DNA of 64,000 nt from CAWDLX01 sp963753485 (lineage in GTDB: Bacteria; Actinomycetota; Actinomycetes; Mycobacteriales; Micromonosporaceae). Both the position numbers and the translations under genes were made by a program. The notes below the pieces were generated by a model that searched no databases, was not told the DNA's origin, and saw only the letters and a list, made by a program, of their open reading frames with translations. The stretch covers positions 62,001-126,000 of the forward strand of contig CAVWCL010000008.1 in the NCBI GenBank assembly GCA_963753485.1. The letters are read 5' to 3'. Of the stretch, positions 31,801 through 40,905 are shown piece after piece; the first letter of the stretch is position 1, and each line of letters begins with the position of its first letter.

Positions 31801-33093
31801 CACCAGCTTCGGCAAGCTGGCGAGGTCGCCGACCCGTACCGGATCGCGGCAGCTGACCAGGGTCAGGACCGCGGACTGCGCGGTGGCCTGGATGAACCGG
31901 GTCACCGCCGCCACCTCGTCGCTCGTGCCGGTGTCGAGGTTGTCGACGATCACGAGGCTCAGCTGGTCCGACGGTGCCGTCAAGGCCTCGGACACGGGGC
32001 CCTCGGCCACGTCGGCGTAGGTGATGCGCACACCCCGTTCGGCGGCCCGCTGGGCCACGTCTGCGACCAGTCGGGTCTTGCCGATGCCGGGAGAGCCGAC
32101 GATGAGCCGGGCCTGTGCCCGCCGGGTGGCCGCCATGTCCAGCGCGGCCAGCAGCCACGCCATCTCCTCCTCCCGGCCGACGCACGCCGGATCGGTCATC
32201 GACAACGCCGGTGGTGCGCTCGACACCGGCAGCGCCACTCCCCGCAGGGCGGAGTCGTGGGCCAGGACCGCTCGCTCGACCGCCCGCAGGTCGGATCCCG
32301 GCTGGATGGTCAGCTCGGTGGCGAGTCTCGTCTCGGCCTGCCGGAAGGCAGCCAGCGCATCGCCGCGCCGGCCGAGCCGGAACAGGGCGGTCATGAGGTG
32401 GGCCCACAGCCGTTCCCGGTGCCAATGCCGGCGCAGCAGCGCGTCCAACTCGTCGACCAGCTCCTCGGGGGCGTCCGGAGCGGCCAGGGCCAGCTGAGCC
32501 TCCACTCTGGACTCAAGCGCGACCAGCCGGAGATCTTCCAGACGGCTGGCCTCGGCCCGGGTGAACGGCTGGTCGCCGAAGTCGGCGTAGGCGTCGCCCC
32601 GCCACAGTCGCAGCGCCGCGTCCAGACGCGCCACCGCCAGCGCCGGCTGACCAACTCGCAGCGCGCGCCGCCCCTCAGCCAACAGGTGCTCGAACGCTTC
32701 AGCGTCCACATGGGACGTACCGAGCCGTAGGAGATACCCCTGCGGCAGGGTCACCACGACCCCGGTCGGGTCGACATCGGGAGCGACCGCGGTGAGCGCT
32801 TTGCGCAGTCGCGACACGGTGGCGGCGATGGTGTTCTCGACATCCTCGGGCGCCGCACTGCCCCAGATGGTGGCGACGATGCCGGCGGTGGCGACCTCCT
32901 CGCCGGGGCTGCGGGCGAGTACCGCCAGCACGGAGCGGGCGAGCCCGGTCACCTCCACCGCCCGCCCGTCGTAGCAGAGCTCGACCGGACCGAGCACTTT
33001 GAGTCGCCAGTGCTGAGTCTTGGCCGCTGTGGTGGCGGCACCGGCCCGGGGGTCCACGCTCGCGGCGCCGGCTCTGGTCACGGTGTCCTGCAT
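28876..33093 (-). CDS. SARP/AfsR-type STAND regulator with membrane segment and WD40 propeller
   Basis: A 1405-residue multidomain protein. Its order is: OmpR-type winged helix (about 25-105, LKVLGPVELCYDGRAVEVTG), BTAD helical domain (about 110-260), a first P-loop ATPase (GSPGIGKTRL, about 333), a second NTPase of the nSTAND type (VGEAGTGKSSLVRAGLLPAL, about 575, with a VVDQLEQAF Walker B), one transmembrane helix (about 985-1008), and a C-terminal WD40-like beta-propeller (about 1045-1390). The Ala/Pro linker between Walker A and B contains an exact 42-bp duplication. SARP proteins activate secondary-metabolite genes; the WD40/TM architecture suggests a membrane-tethered sensor-regulator, which is inference. 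ATG 33093 is preceded by GGAGGAGG. Confidence 0.9.
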   Translation of the reverse strand: MQDTVTRAGAASVDPRAGAATTAAKTQHWRLKVLGPVELCYDGRAVEVTGLARSVLAVLARSPGEEVATAGIVATIWGSAAPEDVENTIAATVSRLRKALTAVAPDVDPTGVVVTLPQGYLLRLGTSHVDAEAFEHLLAEGRRALRVGQPALAVARLDAALRLWRGDAYADFGDQPFTRAEASRLEDLRLVALESRVEAQLALAAPDAPEELVDELDALLRRHWHRERLWAHLMTALFRLGRRGDALAAFRQAETRLATELTIQPGSDLRAVERAVLAHDSALRGVALPVSSAPPALSMTDPACVGREEEMAWLLAALDMAATRRAQARLIVGSPGIGKTRLVADVAQRAAERGVRITYADVAEGPVSEALTAPSDQLSLVIVDNLDTGTSDEVAAVTRFIQATAQSAVLTLVSCRDPVRVGDLASLPKLVLTALSDAAITEIVRIYAPTATEAIAASAMVSAGGVPARVHRAASEWAFARAGRRIDRAAAHVVEPRQRLAAAHDEIVSGVLELDHVRRRARPLRGPTREVSGCPYRGLEGYQSADAQVLRGRELAIADLLARLATGPVLTIVGEAGTGKSSLVRAGLLPALAGGVLTDSGGWRPVVITPAHAGELATRLAPPDPPAAPDPPAAPEAPPAATDDATAAGAPPAAPDADATAAGAPPAAPDADAPAPPAPPRLLLVVDQLEQAFTSLPAPQRRAFFDAVVAAAADGAAVILVLRSDAYPRCAEHPGLAGLVTANTAMVAAMTPKELGQAIEEPAALAGARFADGLAATIAADVAAAPGGLSALSVALVALWPQRRDGVIEASAYHGAGGLTRAIENLGERAFAELGTLERRRAAGNLFVALATGYPRERTELLRESGPAAEAALDVLAAHGLVVVDGQAVRLVHEALAAHWPRLHRWLADAQAAADVRAHLARAAQEWAAAGRDPGLVYGAARLAAATDQPPGARALTPVERDFLAAGQRVLFAAENRRRRKVGRLWRTVVVLALALATAVAAGIMVFIAWRGATAATERADAARLGAVAAVEPDLRRALLLAVAATTVDASTAPALRAALLRAPDLIATGGEGVRAVAVSADGGRIAIGSADGTVSLLGAGGLDLVNRLAYPDHAPVAGLSFTPDGRRLVAWGGGQSGPTASIVVWDLAGHRLDGPPFGEAWPDRGGGLLADGDILVLAQHGTDPGKLPVPVAWSLSARTPSTAYQLPTGAASPLLVAPDGGTLALGDGSATTVADLESGHSRVLSGVARPVALGGGGRRLLALGAGAVEVWDVASGVRLGQVRHPGALGAAWSADGRLFASIAQDGTAVVWDARTLSPLHTFSGDRLPVRSVEFGLDGRTMYTAGDSGALMAWDLTGTRGLGQRLDDVDLSHLVAQACLIAGRNLTQQEWATYLPTHPYRELCP
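31079..31162. repeat. Exact 42-bp tandem duplication inside the regulator gene
   Basis: Copies 31079-31120 and 31121-31162 are identical. They encode a repeated 14-residue Ala/Pro segment (DATAAGAPPAAPDA). An 18-base duplication (CGCCGCAGGCGGATCGGG) follows within 60 bases. Both are in frame. Confidence 0.9.
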
Positions 33094-33484
33094 GGGGACT
33101 GCACCACCTCCTCCCACGTGGTGTCGATGTTGTTGTCGCGGAGCGCGGCGCTGGCCGCCCGCCCGGCGGGCTCGTCGCGGCTGTCTCTTGCGGGTTGGTG
33201 GACCCGCTCGCCCGGTGAGCCCGGGCGATAGGCGGGCCGATGTGGTCGATATCGAGCGGCCGGGCGTGGGTGTGCAGACGCGCCCAGTCGCCGCCGGTGG
33301 CGCAAAGACGGGGAGTCCACCTGCATCTGGACGGTGAACCGGGGCAAGCATAGCGTGATCGCCGACTTCTCCACATCGGAGGGACGAGAATCTCGTCGCG
33401 AGCTCGCCCTCCGGCCCATCGCGCCGGAGGCTATGCTGTCGCCACCGCCTCGTATGGGATCGGAGGCCTGGGGCTGGAGCGAGC

Positions 33485-34306
33485 GTGCGGTTGATCGACT
33501 ACTACGGCGCCGATGGTCGTGGCCAGGAGGACCGAACCGCACCACTGCACCGGCAGGCGGTCGCTCGGAAGGTGGTCAAGAGCGCCCTGGCCGGCGCACC
33601 CGGCGCGGGTCCGCGCGTGCTCGACATCGGCTGCGGCGACGGGAGTTTCCTGGCCCAGCTCTGCGCCGACCTGGCCGATCCGGACGCCAGCTACGTCGGC
33701 GTCGACTACTCCGGATACCAACTGGCCAAGGCGGCGAGGCTGCCATTCGAGTTTCACCGGTGCGACCTCGGCGAGGGCATTCCGCTGCCGGACGGCTCGG
33801 TCGACCTGGTACACGCGGCGGAGGTGATCGAGCACCTCTACGATCCGGATCTGCTGATCGAGGAGTGTGCCCGGGTGTTGCGCCCCGGTGGGCATCTCGT
33901 CATCACCACCCCGAACCTGCAGGCCTGGTTCAACCGGGCGCTGTTCGTGCTCGGTATCCAGCCGGTGTTCCACGAGACCTCGACCCGCACCACCGCGGTC
34001 GGCGCCGGCGCCCTGCGACGGTTCAAGCACGACACCAGGCCCGTCGGCCATCTGCGGCTGTTCAACCGCCGCGCACTGGTCGACCTGGTGCGCCGGGAGG
34101 GCCTCGCGGTCGTCTCGGTGCGCGGCGCCCGCTACCACGACGTGCCGAGGGCGGCCGGCTGGCTCGACGCCGCCTGCTGCCGGCGCCCGTCACTCGCCTC
34201 GATCCTCGTCCTGGACGCGGTCAAGCCGGACCCGACCGGGGAGGGGGCCGGGAAGATCGGGGGCGCCGCGACGCGCCGCCCCCGATCCCGTCGTCCGCAG
34301 GCCTAG
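33485..34306 (+). CDS. Class I SAM-dependent methyltransferase
   Basis: A 273-residue protein. SAM-binding motif I is VLDIGCGDGSFLAQL (about 47-61) and an acidic motif II is YVGVDYSGYQ; DLVHAAEVIEHLYDPDLLIE and RVLRPGGHLVITTPN are typical of the Methyltransf_11/25 group. The start is GTG 33485. The stop overlaps that of the convergent DUF3068 gene by three bases. It lies at the edge of the envelope-glycan cluster; the substrate is unknown but a glycan or lipid is plausible. Confidence 0.88.
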   Translation: MRLIDYYGADGRGQEDRTAPLHRQAVARKVVKSALAGAPGAGPRVLDIGCGDGSFLAQLCADLADPDASYVGVDYSGYQLAKAARLPFEFHRCDLGEGIPLPDGSVDLVHAAEVIEHLYDPDLLIEECARVLRPGGHLVITTPNLQAWFNRALFVLGIQPVFHETSTRTTAVGAGALRRFKHDTRPVGHLRLFNRRALVDLVRREGLAVVSVRGARYHDVPRAAGWLDAACCRRPSLASILVLDAVKPDPTGEGAGKIGGAATRRPRSRRPQA

Positions 34307-35415
34307 TGCGAGCCGCTCCAAGACGTCGCCGTCGGCTCATCAGCCGGTTCGCCTGCCTGGCCGTCACCGCGCAGGCGATGACGCGGGTCGGGCAGTTGCG
34401 AGTCCCACGACCCTGGCTCACCGTCGTCCGGACGACGGCGGGCCATGAGGAATCCGGCCAGCAGCAGGACGATCGCGAGGACGCCGAGGACGATCGGGCC
34501 CCACAGGTGCACAATCTGCAGCTGGGTACGGTTCGATTTGGCCGAGGCGGCACTGGCCGAGATGGTCTGCGGGGTGTAGACGAAGTCGGCCTGCAGCAAC
34601 ACCGTCGGCGTGCCGACATCGGGCTGGAAGACCTGCTTCGGCTGTTCCCGGACCTTGATGTAGGCGCCGGTGGTCGGCTCGACCCAGACCTCGCGGGTGT
34701 TCGAGTAGGTCACCCGTCCGGTCGTCGCCCCGGGCCCGAACGCGCCCACGAGCGCGGCGAGATCCGAGGCGGCCACGCTGAGGTCCTGATCGGCGAACTG
34801 CTGCTCGAAGTGGTAAACCTCGACACCCTCGATCGTCTCAACGGAGACGAAATGGACCGGTAGGGCCTGGCGCAGGTCGGTGTCGTAGATCTTGTAGGTA
34901 TCCACCTTCTCGGTCCCGAACGGGAACTTGTAGACTTGGTCCGAGTAGCGGATGGCGGTGTCCTTGCTCTGCGAGTCGTCGATCCACTGGCCGTCCCAGT
35001 TGATCGCCGCGCCGGTTACCCGATCGAGGGCGAGCTCGGTCGACGAGGCGCTGACCACGGAGCCCTGGGCATCCTGAACGGTCGAGTACACGTCCCAGAC
35101 CGTTGCGTTGTCATCGAGCTTGCCGGCCTTCTGCTGGTCGGCCGTGGTCTTCGGCTGCGGAATGACCTCGGTGGTCGAGCGCAGCATCCCCGTCTTGATG
35201 GTGAGGTCGCTCTTCTGCAGGTAGGTCGCGCCGGTTGCCTCGGCCACCGACGGCTCCACACAACCCGACGGCGCGGCGGCCGGCGGCGGGGGACACGCTT
35301 GAAGATCGTTGGGCAACTTGGTCACCGCCGGTGCCAGGTACAACGGCACACCCACCGCAGCGACCAGACACAAGGCGCCGATGCCGACCAGCACCGTGCC
35401 GAGAAAGCGGCGCAT
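34303..35415 (-). CDS. DUF3068 (PorA-family-annotated) exported membrane protein
   Basis: A 370-residue protein with an N-terminal membrane anchor or uncleaved signal (MRRFLGTVLVGIGALCLVAA), a large extracytoplasmic beta-rich domain (about 30-310) and a C-terminal transmembrane helix (about 313-333) followed by a charged tail. The features match DUF3068, represented in mycobacteria by Rv0227c next to AftD-region genes. Function unknown. Here too it neighbours an acyltransferase and an AftD-like protein, supporting an envelope role. Confidence 0.85.
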   Translation of the reverse strand: MRRFLGTVLVGIGALCLVAAVGVPLYLAPAVTKLPNDLQACPPPPAAAPSGCVEPSVAEATGATYLQKSDLTIKTGMLRSTTEVIPQPKTTADQQKAGKLDDNATVWDVYSTVQDAQGSVVSASSTELALDRVTGAAINWDGQWIDDSQSKDTAIRYSDQVYKFPFGTEKVDTYKIYDTDLRQALPVHFVSVETIEGVEVYHFEQQFADQDLSVAASDLAALVGAFGPGATTGRVTYSNTREVWVEPTTGAYIKVREQPKQVFQPDVGTPTVLLQADFVYTPQTISASAASAKSNRTQLQIVHLWGPIVLGVLAIVLLLAGFLMARRRPDDGEPGSWDSQLPDPRHRLRGDGQAGEPADEPTATSWSGSH

Positions 35416-35529
35416 ACGTCGTCCCTTCTACGGATCTGGCCGCGACGTCTGTCGCGAGGGGGTTCCAGTCCCTAGTATCGGCGGAACGTTACCCCCAAGT
35501 TAACTTCGACGCGATCCCCTGGATGTGCG

Positions 35530-36825
35530 ATGGCGACGCCCGCTTCCTCACCCTCCGTGCGCATACCGAACCTCGACGCGTTGCGTGGCATCGGGGCGAC
35601 GGGAGTGGTGGGGGCGCACGTCACATTCGCCACCGGAGCCATCGGTTGGCCAGTTATCGGCGGATTCTTCTCCCGCCTCGAGGTGTGCGTCAGCCTGTTC
35701 TTCGTCCTTTCGGGATTCGTGCTCTTCCGCCCGTTCGCGCAGGCAAAGGCGGTCGGCGCCGACCGCCCCGGAGTCCGGCGGCACCTGTGGCGCCGGGTGC
35801 TGCGGATCGTGCCCGCGTACTGGCTCATGGCGGTGGTCTGCCTCGGCTTCCTCAACGGCCCGCTGCCGTGGAGCCGGTGGGTGAGCCACCTGACCTTCAC
35901 GCAGTTCTACGGCGACGCCCACCTGCTGGTCGGGATCGGTCAGGCCTGGACGCTCACCGTGGAGATGGCGTTCTATCTGCTGCTCCCGTTCATCGCCATC
36001 GGCACCCTGTTCGGACGGTGGCGGCCGGCCCGGACCGCGGGACTGGCGTTGCTCGGCGTCCCCATCACCCTCGGGTGGCTCGCCCTGGTCCGTCCCGGCG
36101 GCCTGAGCATCTTCATCCAGCCGCTGTGGTTCCCCACGTACGCCGCCTGCTTCGGCGTGGGTATCGCGCTGGCCACCGCGCACGTCGCGCTGCACACCGG
36201 CACCGCTCCCCGGTCCTGGGCGTTCCTCAACGAGATCGCGAGCGCGCCGTGGGCCTGCTGGGCCGTCGCGCTCGGCCTGCTCGCCATCGTCAGCACGCAG
36301 ATCGCCGGACCGCTGGGTGGGATCGGTCTCCCGACCGGCGCTCAGCTCACCGTCAGGCTGATGCTGTTCCTCGGCGTGGCCACGTCAATGCTGATTCCGG
36401 TCGCGTTCGGACCGCACACCTCACTGGACGTGCTCCTGGGTCACCCGGTGATCCGGTGGGTCGGCACCGTGTCGTACGGGTTGTTCCTCTGGCATCCCGC
36501 CGTGATGGAGGCCATCAACAAGGTTCTCGGGCCGCCGTTCGGCCGGGACACGCTGCAGATGTTCCTTCTGACGATGGCCGGCGGGCTGCTGGTCGCGTCG
36601 ATAAGTTACTACGCCGTTGAGAAGCCCTTGCAGGTCTGGGGTCGGCGCTGGCCGAAGCGCGCGCTGGCGCCCGCGCGGAACGCAGACCGAGAGCCACACG
36701 CCCCCGACCGCCAGCAGGCCGGCCAGCTGGGGGGCGGCGGCGCGGTGGCTGTCGTCCATGGCCACCGTCCACCAACCACCGAGCAGCAGCAGACCGGACG
36801 GCAGCCACAGTTCGATACTGCCTAG
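35530..36825 (+). CDS. Acyltransferase 3 family membrane protein
   Basis: A 431-residue polytopic protein. The N-terminus RIPNLDALRGIGATGVVGAH and the downstream FFVLSGFVLFRPF, RRVLRIVPAYWLM and WTLTVEMAFYLLLP motifs define acyltransferase 3, which O-acylates extracytoplasmic sugars. About ten transmembrane helices run to YYAVEKPLQVWGRRW (residue 375). The last 55 residues are Gln/His/Pro-rich and are encoded opposite the C-terminal membrane helices of the AftD-like gene, so they are probably extension rather than conserved sequence. The two genes overlap tail to tail by 405 bases. Confidence 0.88.
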   Translation: MATPASSPSVRIPNLDALRGIGATGVVGAHVTFATGAIGWPVIGGFFSRLEVCVSLFFVLSGFVLFRPFAQAKAVGADRPGVRRHLWRRVLRIVPAYWLMAVVCLGFLNGPLPWSRWVSHLTFTQFYGDAHLLVGIGQAWTLTVEMAFYLLLPFIAIGTLFGRWRPARTAGLALLGVPITLGWLALVRPGGLSIFIQPLWFPTYAACFGVGIALATAHVALHTGTAPRSWAFLNEIASAPWACWAVALGLLAIVSTQIAGPLGGIGLPTGAQLTVRLMLFLGVATSMLIPVAFGPHTSLDVLLGHPVIRWVGTVSYGLFLWHPAVMEAINKVLGPPFGRDTLQMFLLTMAGGLLVASISYYAVEKPLQVWGRRWPKRALAPARNADREPHAPDRQQAGQLGGGGAVAVVHGHRPPTTEQQQTGRQPQFDTA

Positions 36826-39800
36826 CCGGCGCCCCCGGCCGCGGCGGGGCACGGTGGCCCGGTAGGTCGCCATCAACAGGCCCGCGAGCACGACCACGGC
36901 CCCGACGAGGCCGCCGACGGCGGTCAGCGCCATGCCTCCGACGATGAACGGCACGGCCGGACCGATCCCCCGCCGGGACACCGCTGGCCGCGGGGCGTGC
37001 GCGCCCCGCGGTCGGGCCGGCACCAGCGCCAGCACCACCAGGATGAGCACGGCGGCGGCGCCCCCGAGCAGCCCGATCCGGTACGGGACGTCCGGCAGGA
37101 ACCGAAGCACGATCTCGCCCGCGTACCCGGACGGGATGAGCCATCCCTGCTGCCAACCGTCGACGACGATCGGCGTCAGCACCTGGCCGCCGGCCGTGGC
37201 CTGCCAGCCCGGGTTGGCATTCTCGCGCACGGCCAGCAGGCGCTGCGTCAGCCGGCCGGGGACGGTGAGGTGGCGCTCGACGACCGACCAGCTCTGCACC
37301 TGCACCGGCGACGCGGTCGGCAGCGCCGCGGTTCCGGTCGGCAGGAGGGCCGCCCGTACCGGTACCGCCAACCCGCTGGGCGCGGCGACCACCGGCAGTT
37401 CCCCTGCCAGCAATGGCACCGTGGTGGCCGCACCCCGGTCGCCGCACGGCTCGGCCGGCGTCTCGCGTAGCTCCAGCAGGTCGCGCCGGGTGGCGACGAG
37501 CCGGGTGCGGAACTGCGCCCAGCCGGCATACAAGGTCGGGCCGCTCCCGCAGGGCAGAGCCACAACCGTGTCCAGGTCCAGTCGCCTCTTCGGCACCCCC
37601 GGCAGGATGGTCACCTCGCCCACCGCGACCGGCAGCACCTCGGTCTTGGTGGTGTACGAGTCGTAGGAGCGGGCGGTCGGCCCGTTGGCCAGGAAGATCG
37701 ACAGGTTGTCGGTATGCATCGGCTTGCCGAAGATCAGCACCCCGTCGGGATTGAGGAAGCCCCACGCCATCCCGTCGTCGCCGACGACCCGGATCACCCC
37801 GGGTCGGGTGGCGGCGACCGAACGGTCCAGGGTCACCTGGACCCCGGTGACCGTGCGCGGTGTCACGAAGGTCAGCCGCAGCATCGGATTGGCGTCGGCG
37901 GCCGACGGGAACCAGGCGGTCGCCGGGTCACCGTCGAGCACCGCACCCGCTCGCCCGGCCGGTTCGTCGACCTCGGTGGTGGAGGCACTGATCGCTGGGG
38001 CGAGCTTGAGCGCGTTCTCCGCGGCCGACTCCCGGTCCAGCACCTCGTTCAGGGCCGGGCCTGGACGTGGGGTCGCCCAGACGGCGGGGCGGTAGGTGCC
38101 GGCGGTGGCCAGGGTGATGGTGCGGTCGATCTGGTTGCCATCCTCCGACGCCCGGGCAACCGCCGGCGAGCAGTGCGGCTCGGCCAGGCTGAAGAAGCAG
38201 GCCGGCATGCTCGGCGCGGCGGTGACCACGACCGTCGCCGGCTGGCCGGACGCCGGGGCCGCCGGCACCGCGAGCGTGCGGCGCACATGCACGCCCGGGA
38301 TGGCCATCTCGGCGATACCGAAGCTGGCGCCAGGTCGATTGACGAGCACCTGCTCCACGGTGAGCCGGACCGACCGGGTCGCGTGGATCCCCGGCAGGGC
38401 GATGCTCACGCCCGAGCCGAACGTCCGCACGGTGGCCCGCTCCAGGCCGGCGTCGACGGTCACCTTTGTGGGCAGGGCTCCACTGCTGACGTCGAACGAG
38501 ACCTGCACGGCACTGACCGTGGTCGGGCCGTTCAGGTCGACCTCGATCCACTGACCGATGTTGGGCGTGCCCGGCAACGGCCGCCAGGCGGTGCCGAGGT
38601 CGCCGTCGAAGGCTGCATAAGGCTGGTACTCGGGCCGGCTGCCCCCGGACGCGCCGGCCTGCGCGGCCGAACTGGAGACGCCGATATCGCGCACGCCCTC
38701 GTAGCGCACCGTCGTCGCCAACGTGGTGCCCCATCGCGGCAGGTAGTCGTGCGCCCCGCCGTCCTCGGCCTCGGCCGCGGTGAGCGTGGCCGAGGTGGTG
38801 TCGCGGTCCGCGCCGAACGCGACATCCCGCCGGCGCATGGTGTCGGTGATCGCGACCCGGCCTGGCGCCGTACCGGTGGGGAGATCCCCGGCCATGATCG
38901 CCGGTGCGTCGGTCAGCTGCTGGGCGGCGGCCAGGTCGACCAGTGCCTCCGGGCCACCGACCACAGTGGTCACATCGCCGAGGTCGTAGGCGACCGCCGG
39001 GCTGACCGGCCGGTCCACCCGGAACACCTCCAGCGCGCGCGCCTCGATGCCGAGGCCGTGATCGGTGTAGCCGCGCAGCGTGGCCGGGCTGCCCAGCAGG
39101 GGACCGAAGCTCGCGACCATCGACAGGCCGGGCGAACGGCGCAGCGCCTGTTCCACGACGATCGGTTCGCTCGCACCGGAACGGCCGTAGTCGAGATCTG
39201 AGCGCAACAGCACGTAGCTCACACCCGAGCGGGCCAGCACATCGGCGAGGCCGGCCGAGCCGGCTCCGGTCGACAGGGTCGACCCGATCGAATCCAGGAG
39301 GCGGATGGTGTCCGGCGGCGTCAACGGAACTGCGTTGCGCACGGCCGACGGGCCGCTCAGCAACGGCTGGGTGATCTCGTCGACGGTGCGGCCCCAGATG
39401 TAGGTGGCGAAGCGGGCCCCGGGCACGACCAGGATCCGCTGCTGCGGCGCGTTCGCGTCAAGCCAGTGCGCGGCGGTGCGCCAGTAGGTGGGCACCGCCT
39501 GGAAGCCGCCGGTCGGGGCTAGATCGCCGGCGAACGCCGGTATGGCGGCCACGCCGATCGCGGCCAGGCTGACCACGGTGACGATGGCGGCCGGGGCGGG
39601 GGAGTAGCGGAATCCCCGACGCACCACGGCTCCCCAGCGGGCGAGCACGCCGAGCAGGTGGGCCAGTCCGAGGGCGAGCGGGAGCCGGAGCAGGACGTCG
39701 AACTTGTGCACGTTGCGCAGGGGCGCGCCGATGCCGTCGAGAAAATGTTGCTGATCGGCCGCGAAGGTGCCGGGCAGGTCGCTGACGTGTCCCAGCCCGA

Positions 39801-40824
39801 CCAGAGCCAGACCGAGCACGAGACCGGTGACCAGGAACCCGCGGTGCGGCATCCCTCGCCGGGACAGTCCGGCCAGGCCGAGCGCGGCGACCACGACCGT
39901 GGCCACGATCAGCAGCGGTTCGTCGGCCAGCCGGGCACCGGCCGGTAGGACCGCTCCGAAGGGAGAGCCGAGATAGGCGACCCACTGGCTGGCGCCGCGC
40001 AGGATGGAGACGGAGTCGGTGATGCCGGTGGTCGCCGCCGAGGTCTCGATGTAGTCCAGGAACGGTGGGCTGTAGCGGCCCAGCACCGCCAGCGGCACGA
40101 GCCACCACGCGGTAGCCGCGAGCACGGCGAGCGACCAGGCGCCCAGGCAGGCGAAGCGCCGCCGGGCCGGACTGAGGCTGAGCAGCCAGAGCACGGCCAG
40201 CGGCAGGACCGCGAGCGTCGCCGTGGCGTTGACCCCGCCGGCGCAGGCGACCGCCAGCCCGGACAGTGCCACCGCCCGGCGCATCCGCGCGCCGCGGGCG
40301 AGCCCGATCAGCGGAACCAGGACCCACGGCGCCACGGCGCCCGGCCACGCCTCGACCGAGAGCGACCCGAGCTCGGTGAGGATCCGCGGCGACAGGGCGA
40401 ACGCGGTGGCGGCGATGAGCCGGGCCGCCGGTGTCCCGATATCGAGCCGGTTGGCCAGCCGGACCACGCCGGTGAATGCGACGCAGAACAGCAGTGCCCA
40501 CCACAACCGCTGCACTGCCCAGGTCGGGATCTGCAGGCCGGCGCCGGCGGCGAAGAACGGACCGATCGGCCACAGGTAGCCATACGCCTGGTTCTGCAAT
40601 TGGCCGAAGGCGTTGGCCGGATCCCACAGGTGCAGCGAGCGCTCCAGCCAGCCCACCGGGTTCACGGCGAGATCGATCTTGGAGTCGGCCACGATCCGGC
40701 CCGGCTGCTGGAGGAACGCGATCGCGGTGAGCCCGACGCAGATCGCGATTTCGCGGATACGCCATACCGAGCGCGGCACCGCTGGGGTGGAACCGCCGTC
40801 GCGCCGCCCGGGGTCAACCCGCAT
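36421..40824 (-). CDS. aftD: Alpha-(1->3)-arabinofuranosyltransferase, AftD-like
   Basis: A 1467-residue protein. An N-terminal GT-C glycosyltransferase domain with about 11 membrane helices (about 25-420) carries the luminal acidic start ADSKIDLAVNPVGWLERSLH typical of the DUF3367/AftD family. A large extracytoplasmic region follows with two F5/8C (discoidin)-like carbohydrate-binding modules (about 745-890 and 955-1060). C-terminal membrane helices lie at about 1290-1390. AftD adds alpha-1,3-arabinofuranosyl branches to arabinan in the envelope using decaprenyl-phosphoryl-arabinose. ATG 40824 has GGAGG upstream. The last 80 codons (36421-36660) look non-conserved and lie opposite the acyltransferase. 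Confidence 0.88.
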   Translation of the reverse strand: MRVDPGRRDGGSTPAVPRSVWRIREIAICVGLTAIAFLQQPGRIVADSKIDLAVNPVGWLERSLHLWDPANAFGQLQNQAYGYLWPIGPFFAAGAGLQIPTWAVQRLWWALLFCVAFTGVVRLANRLDIGTPAARLIAATAFALSPRILTELGSLSVEAWPGAVAPWVLVPLIGLARGARMRRAVALSGLAVACAGGVNATATLAVLPLAVLWLLSLSPARRRFACLGAWSLAVLAATAWWLVPLAVLGRYSPPFLDYIETSAATTGITDSVSILRGASQWVAYLGSPFGAVLPAGARLADEPLLIVATVVVAALGLAGLSRRGMPHRGFLVTGLVLGLALVGLGHVSDLPGTFAADQQHFLDGIGAPLRNVHKFDVLLRLPLALGLAHLLGVLARWGAVVRRGFRYSPAPAAIVTVVSLAAIGVAAIPAFAGDLAPTGGFQAVPTYWRTAAHWLDANAPQQRILVVPGARFATYIWGRTVDEITQPLLSGPSAVRNAVPLTPPDTIRLLDSIGSTLSTGAGSAGLADVLARSGVSYVLLRSDLDYGRSGASEPIVVEQALRRSPGLSMVASFGPLLGSPATLRGYTDHGLGIEARALEVFRVDRPVSPAVAYDLGDVTTVVGGPEALVDLAAAQQLTDAPAIMAGDLPTGTAPGRVAITDTMRRRDVAFGADRDTTSATLTAAEAEDGGAHDYLPRWGTTLATTVRYEGVRDIGVSSSAAQAGASGGSRPEYQPYAAFDGDLGTAWRPLPGTPNIGQWIEVDLNGPTTVSAVQVSFDVSSGALPTKVTVDAGLERATVRTFGSGVSIALPGIHATRSVRLTVEQVLVNRPGASFGIAEMAIPGVHVRRTLAVPAAPASGQPATVVVTAAPSMPACFFSLAEPHCSPAVARASEDGNQIDRTITLATAGTYRPAVWATPRPGPALNEVLDRESAAENALKLAPAISASTTEVDEPAGRAGAVLDGDPATAWFPSAADANPMLRLTFVTPRTVTGVQVTLDRSVAATRPGVIRVVGDDGMAWGFLNPDGVLIFGKPMHTDNLSIFLANGPTARSYDSYTTKTEVLPVAVGEVTILPGVPKRRLDLDTVVALPCGSGPTLYAGWAQFRTRLVATRRDLLELRETPAEPCGDRGAATTVPLLAGELPVVAAPSGLAVPVRAALLPTGTAALPTASPVQVQSWSVVERHLTVPGRLTQRLLAVRENANPGWQATAGGQVLTPIVVDGWQQGWLIPSGYAGEIVLRFLPDVPYRIGLLGGAAAVLILVVLALVPARPRGAHAPRPAVSRRGIGPAVPFIVGGMALTAVGGLVGAVVVLAGLLMATYRATVPRRGRGRRLGSIELWLPSGLLLLGGWWTVAMDDSHRAAAPQLAGLLAVGGVWLSVCVPRGRQRALRPAPTPDLQGLLNGVVTYRRDQQPAGHRQKEHLQRVPAERRPENLVDGLHHGGMPEEQPVRHGADPPDHRVTQEHVQ

Positions 40825-40905
40825 GCTGCCTCCGTCCGGCCATTGCCACGTCCGCCCGCGACCCCCTATCGTGACGCGATCGCGAAAGACTACTCGGGAG
40901 TAGCA

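Noticed and set aside
29131..32730. 1199-codon plus-strand open frame
   Set aside because: It is wholly antisense to the SARP/STAND gene and has no recognisable motifs. Its Arg/Gly/Gln-rich composition is typical of the reverse frame of high-GC genes.
40600..40905. Upstream extension of the GT4 gene
   Set aside because: This part is antisense to the aftD 5' end. The GT4 family start and a GGGAG site support GTG 40906.
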